A stretch of 64,000 bases of DNA from Calliopum simillimum (taxonomy: Eukaryota; Arthropoda; Insecta; Diptera; Lauxaniidae): positions 111,499,124 through 111,563,123 of the forward strand of contig OX638371.1 in assembly GCA_951812925.1 (NCBI GenBank), read 5' to 3'. The notes under the pieces are model-generated. The model was given only the letters and a program-made list of their open reading frames with translations, searched no databases and was not told the origin of the DNA. Numbering within the stretch: position 1 is the stretch's first letter; each line of letters begins with the position of its first letter. Positions 56,521-64,000 of this stretch are shown in pieces. Made by a program: the position numbers and the translations under genes.

Positions 56521-58377
56521 TTTTGTTTTCACTGAAAAATTACAAAAAAAAACTACAAGTTCGAAGCTAAAAATTTTTCAATTTTTACACTGAAAAAAAT
56601 TAAAAATTTTTAGAAACATCCTAAAAAATTCTCGAGCTGCAAAATTATTCTTTTCACAGCAAAATCACAGCAAAAATGCTTAAAAACTATAGTTAATTTT
56701 TTATCTTTGAAGCAAATTCAAAAATATCGAAAGTCTTCGCAATTTCTATCTAATAAAGCGTTTTTGCGAAACTATTTAAAATTTATAGGCAAAATATCAA
56801 GTGCTAAATATGATATATCGCATACCCAGTACCTAATGTATGTGTAAGTATGTCTGCACTAACAAAAAACCTTTTAACAACTTTTTGGCTAACACAGAAT
56901 AAGCCAAAGCAACAGAGTTCAAAAGTTGCAACAAACAGAGAGCAACGAGTATGAGAAAAACAAAAAACTTTACCGAAAAAATACCCAAAAAAAATATGAC
57001 AACAAGCGGCCATTTTTGTGGAGCCAAAAAACTTCTTAAAAAAAACAATTAAAAATTTTATCGAAAAAATTCAACTTTTAGTCATACACAAAAAATATAA
57101 AATAAAAGAAATCGCAAACTTTATAATGCGTTGCAGTGTTGCAAAATGTTGTCAAAAAAGCAACTTGATGCCGAAGTCAGTTGACTTGTTGCAGGCAATA
57201 TACACCACACCAACAAAGAGAAAAATGTTGCCAAATTGTGAAAAATTTTAAATTTTCTTAAATTAAATTAACAAATATCTACTATACTAAATGAAACTTC
57301 AAGTGCAACAACAATGAAGTTGCTATAAACAACAACAACAACAACACCAACAACAATTATGTTTCATCAAATTCTCATCATTACGATAGTCAAAAAAGTT
57401 TTTCTGCAAAAATTTGCATTTCTTAATGATGAAAATTATGCACACAACAGCAGATTTTCATAATTTCGCCATAGAACTCTACTGAGATTTGGATGCAGTG
57501 CGCTTTCCCTGCTTTTTGTCGACTTTTGTTGTTGTTGGTGTTGTTGTTTTTGTTGTTGCTTTAATTAGTTGGCATCATCTAGAGTCATTATCGCAATCAA
57601 AATAATAATTAACGCTTTTGCATAAACACCCCGACATGCAAAGATATACATACATACACTTATGTGTGTATATGTGAGTGTATGTCTGTATTTAATTCAA
57701 TTTGCAATGCATGTGGAAATGAGTTAAGTTTTCCTTGTTTTTCCTTAATTTTGTTATAAAGAAATTTTGCTGAAATGTTGTATGAACAACAGCAGTTACT
57801 ATGAGATTAGTGCAGCAGCAACATCATGACGCGCAACAATTGCTAGCAATGTTGCAAGCGCCGCTTAACTTTTGCACAACTGTGGCAACTTGTGTGCTTG
57901 TGATTAGCTGACGATGGTAGGTAGCTGTTAGAGGAAGAATGGGTTGAAGCTGCTTTAAGAAAATTTTAAGTTAAACGAACTCAGTTTTACAGTTTTGACT
58001 TAAAAAAAAATGTAGGGGAAGAAAGCCGCCTGCGGGCATGGTTCGGGTGTGGGGACAGAAAACAAATGCGGCTGTTCTGACAAATTTAAAGCGCGTGTTG
58101 TGACAGCACGAAGCTTTTATGATATATCGGAGAAAATAGACAATTTTTGAATAAGTGAAAGTCAACACAAAAGTTTAGTTCAATAACTTTCCAAGTGCGA
58201 TAAATGGAATCAATCGAAAAGCTGAATGCAATCCATGCAGTAAATTTATTATATTTTGTGATTCAAAACCGAATCCAAGCAAAATGTTCACACAACAAAA
58301 TTTGCTTATTGCTTTTCAAAGTGGCTGTCGGAGTCGAGTGTGGGCCCAGAATTGGTTCGGGTGTGGGCACCTCTTTT
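56521..58377. other. Spacer with CAA simple repeats
   Basis: AACAACAACAACAACACCAA near 57330 and GTTGTTGTTTTTGTTGTTGC near 57541. Minus-strand frames at 56804-57048 are Phe/Cys-rich without domain. No gene or transposon recognised. Confidence 0.45.
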
Positions 58378-58379
58378 TA

Positions 58380-59172
58380 TTCCCTACACCAAGGGAATAT
58401 TCACTTTGTCCTTCCGTTTGTAACGCAGAGAAGGAGGCGTGGCAGATATAGAAAAGTATATATATTCTTGATCAGCTTCACCTCCTGAGTCGATATAGCC
58501 ATGTCCGTCTGTCTGGTTGGCTGGCTGGCTGGGTAACGGCTGTGTGTGGAAATACATTTTTTGGGAAAACTAAGCAACATAATTCAATGAAATTTGGTAC
58601 ACAGCCTCCGTCGTCAAAGTTAGCTCGGGGGATTGAAAATGAGCGAAATCGGTCAACGCACACGCCTACCGCCCATACAAAAAATATCTTCAAAATGCAA
58701 ATTTTGGAGTATATTTCACAACAATGCAACCAAAATACACATAAATACTACGAATTGTTAGCGCAAGCTCTAAAAAAAAGCTGGTCGAATTCGGACAAGA
58801 GAGCGTGGCACCTCTCATATAAGCAAAAGCTTCAAAACGCTGTACTGAAAGCGTTTTTTGAGATAATCAAACTACATAGATTTGACTCGGACACTAAAAA
58901 CTATAAATGCAAGCTTTAAGCAAAAACTGGATAAAATCGGACAAGAGGGCGTGGCTCCTCCCATATAAGCAAAAGCTTCAAAACGCTATTCTGAAAATAT
59001 TTTTTCAGATAATCCAACCAAATTTCACTTAAATACTAAGAACTATAAATGCAAACTCTGAGAAAAAACTGGGTGAATTTGGAGGGCGTGGCACCTCCCA
59101 CATTATCAAAATTTTCAAAATACATCTGTGTAGGGTATTTAATGTTTGGCCAGGCCAAAGGTAACACCCTTA
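58380..59172 (-). repeat. Dispersed repeat R1, copy e (most complete)
   Basis: Runs from CCCTACACCAAGGGAATATT and CACTTTGTCCTTCCGTTTGT through GGAGGCGTGGCAGATATAGA, ATAGCCATGTCCGTCTGTC and GGTTGGCTGGCTGGCT to CACAGCCTCCGTCGTCAAAG and GCACACGCCTACCGCCCAT. Three monomers of about 170 bp follow (near 58790, 58940 and 59080), each with CGGACAAGAGGGCGTGGC-like text. It ends at GTTTGGCCAGGCCAAAGGTA and ACACCCTTA. Confidence 0.8.
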
Positions 59173-59268
59173 CTAGTTTTTATTTAAAGCGAGTGTTTTA
59201 CTGAAATATCGTCGTAGATGCCAACATTACTAATTTAAATGGTGTTCTTTTAAGCTTTTTTTAGTATA

Positions 59269-59635
59269 ATGGAAAGAACCAATAGGCTCTTTAAAGATAT
59301 CGCAGAAAAAAAATTGTTTTCATTAAGTTTGGGTGGCAAGGTGGCATACCACTTTGCACAAAATCTCAATACTGAGTTTCCAGACAAGTGGACCGAGCAG
59401 ATGGCGGGCATGGATTGGTATAAAAATGAATGCTTGGCAGAAAAAGCAATACCAACAAGGGCTAGAAAAAACGTCACCTAGCCGGCTTAGTCTGCAAAAC
59501 AATTGACGCCAAAGACAATCAATATCTGGTTTTAGGGTAACAGGCATGATGCCATTCGATCCAGACGTTTTCAGTGACGCTGAATTTGTTAAAGCCGTTG
59601 AGCAGGATTTGTGTGTGTCAATGTTTCCAAAATAA
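59269..59635 (+). pseudogene. pogo/Tigger-like transposase relic with internal deletion
   Basis: The first 70 codons (MERTNRLFKDIAEKKLFSLS start) contain FPDKWTEQMAGMDWYKN, which resembles the AGKDWL segment of the CENP-B-type DNA-binding domain of pogo-family transposases. A one-base shift then gives a short LEKTSPSRLSLQNN stretch, like the RxPExTSxxR motif just after it. A stop at about 59502 is followed directly by SGFRVTGMMPFDPDVFSDAE and FVKAVEQDL, matching the C-terminal end of these proteins (TGIxPFNPxxFxDxDF). The whole DDE catalytic domain between is missing. Assignment rests on recalled motifs. Confidence 0.65.
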
Positions 59636-60059
59636 ATTAATTTTGTTTTCTGTTCCATTTGGTTGCGTTTAACTTCATGTTTTCCCATTTTTAGCCGATT
59701 TTCTGAGGGTGCCCACAACCGACCCACATTTTTTTTTTTTTTTTATCAAAAACGATCACTTCACTTTTTTTTTTGATATAATATTACTAACTGACGAAAT
59801 CAATATACTTTCTTCGCCAATAGTTAGGTAAGGTCTCTAACTTTCCATTGATACTTATATGTCCGCATAATATACATTTGGTGAAAAGTTAGGAGCCGAA
59901 AACAAAAAGGTGTCAACACCCGGTACTCCTCCTATATATTAGCCGCTAAAATTACACGTTTGTACCCTAAACTCTACGACCGTTTTGTACACAATTTTCA
60001 ATTCATTTTAATGGCCGACGCAACTTACGTCAGAGCTGACTTTAGCAGCTTCCGGGTCA

Positions 60060-60430
60060 ACTTTTTTACACCGCAAAGAAGAAAAGCGATATTGCGCCAT
60101 ATTTAAAGCAAAAAAAGTGGACAAGTTTGCAAAAAATATTTGGTTTGGCAAGCAATTTGTAAATGCAGTTTGAAGAGCTCAGTATTTGCCACGCCTTCAC
60201 GAAAATTCTGTGTTATTTTGGTCAGATTTGATGAGTTGTCACTATGGCAAATTGGTCATAAAATTGGTATGAAGAGAATTGGGTCAATATTGTACCAAAA
60301 ACTGCAAATCCCCCGAATTGCCGTGAGCTTCGGCCGATTGAAAAATACTGGGCTATAGTGAAGAGAAAATTGCTAAAAACGAAGAAAGTTGTCAAAAATG
60401 AAAAGAAACTAAAACCAAAATAAATCAAGG
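60060..60430 (+). pseudogene. DD37E-type transposase relic, C-terminal half
   Basis: TTGGTTTGGCAAGCAATTTG at 60138 encodes a remnant of the VWQAIC motif. VLFWSDLMSCHYGK holds the second catalytic Asp (codon 60225), and NPPNCRELRPIEKYWAIVKR holds the final Glu (codon 60340). The 115-nt distance corresponds to 37 residues plus a one-base indel, supporting DD37E. At least one frameshift and one stop lie between. It is the same family as the element at 24378 but an independent, older copy, and it retains exactly the segment that copy lacks. Inverted repeats were not found. Confidence 0.75.
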
Positions 60431-60511
60431 TATCATTCCAGGTCATGTAATGTGATGTGCAGAGCCTAATGGTAGGTGTTAATTCAAAGTCGCGATATTT
60501 TGCATATATAG

Positions 60512-60590
60512 TATCTCAACCAAATGAGCAAACCTTACATACCTATTTTTTTCTCGACTACTTTTTTTCGAGTACATACCTTAAATACTG
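60512..60590 (+). repeat. Repeat shared with 36399-36550
   Basis: TATCTCAACCAAATGAGCAAA and CGACTACTTTTTTTCGAG match the earlier locus in order. Its position just after the DD37E relic suggests it may be the 3' flank or end of that element, but no inverted partner was seen. Confidence 0.45.
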
Positions 60591-60837
60591 ACTCCACTGT
60601 TTTAGGTGTCATTTTTTTACCTTCTGAAGAAATGGGTACAAATGACCATTATGTGGGGTTAAAGTTTTTGACAAAAATATTTCTCGTAGTATTCTGCGCA
60701 AGTTTGCTGAACTCATATACCTCAGATGTAAAACTTTAAAAATCGATTAAAAAAAAATCTCACGAGCTCGGAATTTCTCATTGGTGTAAAACTGTGTTGA
60801 ACCGTGTAATATATACTAAGTATTTTCTCTTCTGTTT

Positions 60838-61045
60838 GGTCTGCCCAAGACTAAATACCTTACACTACAGCATTTTGAAAATGTTGCATGTATGGGAGAT
60901 GCCACGCCTTCTTGTTTGAATTTACATAGCTTTTATTCAGAACTTGCGACAACTATTCCTGGAGTCTACACGAAGTTATTTTTAAAAATACTTTCAGTAT
61001 AGCATTTTAAAACATTTTCTTATTTGGTTGAATTCACTTACTATA
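60838..61045 (+). repeat. Dispersed repeat R1, copy f (left part only)
   Basis: TTTGGTCTGCCCAAGACTAA, ACCTTACACTACAGCATTTT and GGGAGATGCCACGCCTTCTT match the left end and first monomers of R1. The right part is missing. Confidence 0.6.
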
Positions 61046-61049
61046 CTTG

Positions 61050-61440
61050 GGTGATTCTCCGAAAAATATACCAAAACATGCCTTTTTCTGTCGACGACCT
61101 CAACTTTTGGAATAGGTTAAAGTTTAAACCAATTAAAAATAACATTTCGATAATTTTTACCGTATTTCAAACAATTACGTAAAAAATTATGCAAAAATTA
61201 AAATAAACTTGACAAGAGTATATCACGCCAGGAGAATGATAAAATGTTGCAAAAATTATAATGTCGTCATAATGACATTTTTAAATAACTTGAAACTCGT
61301 GGGTAGGAAATCTAATTGTAAGTTGATTTAATTATCTAAAGGTAAAATAAAGCGTATAGTAATATAAAACAAACATTCCAAGAGAATGTCACACACTCGT
61401 GTTCTTTACATAATTTATAAACTTAAAAATACAAAAGTAT
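61050..61440 (+). repeat. Dispersed repeat R2, copy 2
   Basis: GGAGAATGATAAAATGTTGC and AGAGAATGTCACACACTCGT occur 150 bp apart, in the order seen at 38919-39230 but without the inserted palindrome. No coding frame. Confidence 0.5.
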
Positions 61441-61534
61441 AAAAGGTGGTGCTGAGCATTATTATCTACCAAACAAGCATGCGTCAGATGCATTGGTGGC
61501 TTGAACTTACTGTTCATTGTGTTTAGCTGAGCAT

Positions 61535-61740
61535 GAAAAAGCAGTTCAGTCTTGGTTTGACTGCAGTGCAATAAAGTTGAAGTATCGGTATTACTTATAT
61601 ACCAAAACCATTGCCTTGCAGTGGTTAGGTGTTCAAAGTGTTTTATGTGTTATAAATGTAATGTCAATGACATTAAGTATTTCAATTAAAAATGGCTATT
61701 GTAATTATGAAGATTAAAATAAAATAAAGAGGTTGGAACT
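61535..61740 (+). repeat. Dispersed repeat R3, copy 2
   Basis: AAAGCAGTTCAGTCTTGGTT and GACTGCAGTGCAATAAAG match 50112-50165. ATTTCAATTAAAAATGGCTA and ATGAAGATTAAAATAAAAT match its second half. Confidence 0.45.
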
Positions 61741-62529
61741 TTTGGAATTTAAAAATATCTCTCGAAATTAAACAAAAAAAGCAAAAAGGATTTGCATTTC
61801 ATTAAAATTTTAGTCAAATTTTAGTTAAATCAAGCACACACACATTCACATATGTATCGCTGATCACGTGCCAAAAATTACAAACTCGCGAAACTTTTCA
61901 TTGGCTTACAGCGCAGAAAATTTCAAATTGTGGTGCAGCGGAGTGTCGCTGCTTGAAACCGCACTAACACAAATACAGACACACATCTACACAAAACACA
62001 TACAATGCAGGCTCATAAGTTTGCCAACGGGCATGTAGTGTAAAATCAGTATATGAATGTGTCTGTGTGTGGTGTTGGTGATGCGTAACCACATTTTCAT
62101 GTAAATTTACAATGGAAAATGCGTTGCACTGCAAAAATGAAATTCCATAACTTGTGCTCTGGAACATTTTAAATTTAAATATTGAAAAAACCGCATGTAA
62201 AATTTAATGACACTAGCGACATATACGGTCACATATACGACAGAGAAGGAGGAGAGAAAGTTGCGGGCTGATGGGTGAGAAAAGACAAAAGAGTGGTCAC
62301 TAATTAGATATGCATACAATGAACACACATAAGTATATATTAAATGATATATAATTTTATAGTGCCCTAAGCCATATTGACATCATATTTACTTCTACCT
62401 TGTTACATTTTTTGGGTGAGATGAAAGTTGGGAAATGAAGGTAATTCCAAAATACTATGAAATTTCTAATTGGCAATACTCATTATCTTATTAAAAAAGT
62501 CGTTCACTCGGTCTTTCTTTCAAAGCTTC
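61741..62529. other. Spacer, no gene seen
   Basis: Contains ACACACACATTCACATATGT near 61837 and other CACA words near 61970. Minus-strand frames at 61964-62328 have no domain. Confidence 0.45.
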
Positions 62530-62573
62530 AACTTTATTGCACTGTAATCAAACCAACACTGAGCTGCTTTACC
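62530..62573 (-). repeat. Dispersed repeat R3, copy 3 (partial)
   Basis: Read on the minus strand: GGTAAAGCAGCTCAGTGTTG, GTTTGATTACAGTGCAATAA and AGTTGAAG, closely matching the first part of copies 1 and 2. Confidence 0.45.
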
Positions 62574-63772
62574 ATATGCACCGCCATTCGTACTGACTGA
62601 TTGCAGTACTTGAGTAAAATCTGGAGACTAACCTACCTTCTCGACGTTTCTAATCGCTGCTTTCAAGCACTTGCCAAATTTACCTTCTCGTTGCTTTCGA
62701 TTGTAGCTAGTAGGCATAATTGTAAGCATGCTGTTCTCGTTGTTTCTTTCCATCACATACACAGGGTGCAATGAAGTTTATTTTGCTGAAACTTTTGCTT
62801 TTTGCTGCGGAAATGCCACAATTTCAATTTTCGAATATAAGTTTCCGATGAAAAAAAGAAAAAGTCGACAATTTGCAGAATGATGCAGGCCATTTCCCTC
62901 CTTTCTTGATTAAGTAGAACGAAGAAGAATCATAAACTCTAAATAGAATATTACAAAAATGAGTGTAAATCAATAAAATAATAAAAAACGAGTGTGTCAT
63001 AATGACTTTATCAGCACGAATTAACGAAGAGACGCACGTTTCCGGTTTGGCAACGGAAACTGTTGCGGATGATGTTGCCGCATTGAACAGTAGATGCCAT
63101 TCAAATGTGGAAAGGAACAGAAGCATTAACTACTCTGCACAGGCTATGTGAATATGTGTGCTGCGAGGAGAAAAGAGTAGCGATCCTGTTGTTGTTGCCT
63201 TTTGTTGGTTTATTTGCTCGCCAAATGCTCATTAAGCGCTTAACCAACATAGCGACAGCGGCGCTACGAGGACAGTGAGCCGCGGGCGTGATGGCAGCGG
63301 TTGGATTTTGTGTGGATGATGGTGGCTACACTGGTTTTGGTTTAATGTTGCTACCATCATCAGTGATGGCGGCGGCGATGTTGGTTCCCGCTACAGGTGT
63401 TGCTTCAAAGTTTGTTTTGGTTGATTTTTTTTTTTATTTCTTTGTCGTTTTTGCCATTTCGGCGGAAGCCCAAAGGTGTTAATACCAATTTTTTATTTGT
63501 ACAGTTTTGTTACAGAAGTGCAACAACATGAATTAACAAAACAAAAGTTACGGTTATGACACCGATGAGGACCGTAATTAGTATGAATTATTATTGCAAC
63601 TGGACAGGAGCTGAATGCTTTTGTAGATGGGATTGATGAAGATGCTAGGTTAGATCGAAGAGATGGTAACTTTTTTCATAATTTACATAGACCACTTAAG
63701 CGGTTCTTATAACCGCGACTAAAAGCATAGAGGAGAATATATATGTGAAAACTAAGAATCTTATGACGTTCC
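62574..63772. other. Spacer, no gene seen
   Basis: Slightly GC-richer around 63240-63480, with GATGGCGGCGGCGATG near 63364 inside a 64-codon frame that ends in a Phe run from a T tract. No domain. It could be an exon edge or 5' leader but nothing decides this. Confidence 0.4.
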
Positions 63773-63831
63773 GAAAAGAAAAGAAAAGAAAAGAAAAGAA
63801 AAGAAAAGAAAAGAAAAGAAAAGAAAAGAAA
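63773..63831 (+). repeat. AAAAG pentanucleotide microsatellite, short
   Basis: About eleven copies of AAAAG, same unit and phase as the array at 41708-42004. Produces a false Phe/Ser/Leu frame on the minus strand. Confidence 0.97.
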
Positions 63832-64000
63832 GTGCAGTCGGTTAAATATTAAATTCTCAAAGCAACTCTCTGAATAATATTCCGAAAGAGAAATTCGAGA
63901 CCACAAACTGCTAGTACATTATTTGATCCTAAACCAAATGATGATCTAGGTACTAGATGTAGATTAAGTTTCAATTGGTTCTATAAGCATAAGAAGTTCG

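Overview
The window looks like a stretch of AT-rich, non-coding nuclear DNA from a dipteran, most likely a tephritid-type fruit fly. The basis is the density of Tc1/mariner relics, hAT-type fold-back elements, CAA/CAG-rich simple repeats and dispersed repeats carrying 'ATAGCCATGTCCGTCTGTCTG'-like tracts. The species is an inference. I find no convincing host protein-coding gene, no canonical tRNA or rRNA, and no CRISPR array. The longest open frames outside transposons are explained by simple repeats or lack coding features. The window could be intergenic or lie in a very large intron.

Layout. 1-2949: AT-rich DNA with one copy of a dispersed repeat here called R1 (655-1300). 2950-4226: a 1.28 kb DD34D mariner, nearly full length but broken by one frameshift and two stops. 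4357-5993: an LTR-like sequence split by an 854-bp inverted-repeat element (4964-5817) that carries an exon-like coding fragment. 6914-8298: a 1.4 kb fold-back. 10969-11528: a small hAT element with a near-perfect 8-bp target duplication. 13940-17040: a tRNA-like repeat interrupted by a 1.77 kb fold-back, followed by an ATCATGAGAGAAAA-type degenerate satellite. 18269-19155: another fold-back. 23349-24316: an LTR-like sequence with tandem repeats. 24378-25568: a Tc1-like element of DD37E type lacking its second catalytic Asp. 27674-28983: a mariner of the DD41D (rosa-like) type, degenerate. 30180-34300: R1 copies and two copies of a second LTR-like repeat. 38800-39770: repeat family R2, with an inserted short palindrome. 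41708-42004: a pure AAAAG array of about 59 copies. 42190-42345: the DNA-binding part of another mariner. 43280-43710: tRNA-like sequences each followed by a T tract. 45121-45959 and 51347-52460: fold-backs. 53555-55113: a 1.56 kb hAT fold-back with a perfect 8-bp target duplication and about a dozen TTAGGGTTGCC motifs. 56095-56520: a second copy of the tRNA-like repeat. 58380-61440: R1, a pogo/Tigger-like relic, a DD37E relic with D and E in place, and R2 again.

The elements do not form a pathway. They record successive insertions: an inverted-repeat element inside an LTR, a hAT element inside a dispersed repeat, a fold-back next to a tRNA-like repeat, a palindrome inside R2. Possible host signals are limited to two CTCF-like motifs (38251, 49632) and a short GAGA tract (37766). 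These are motif matches only.
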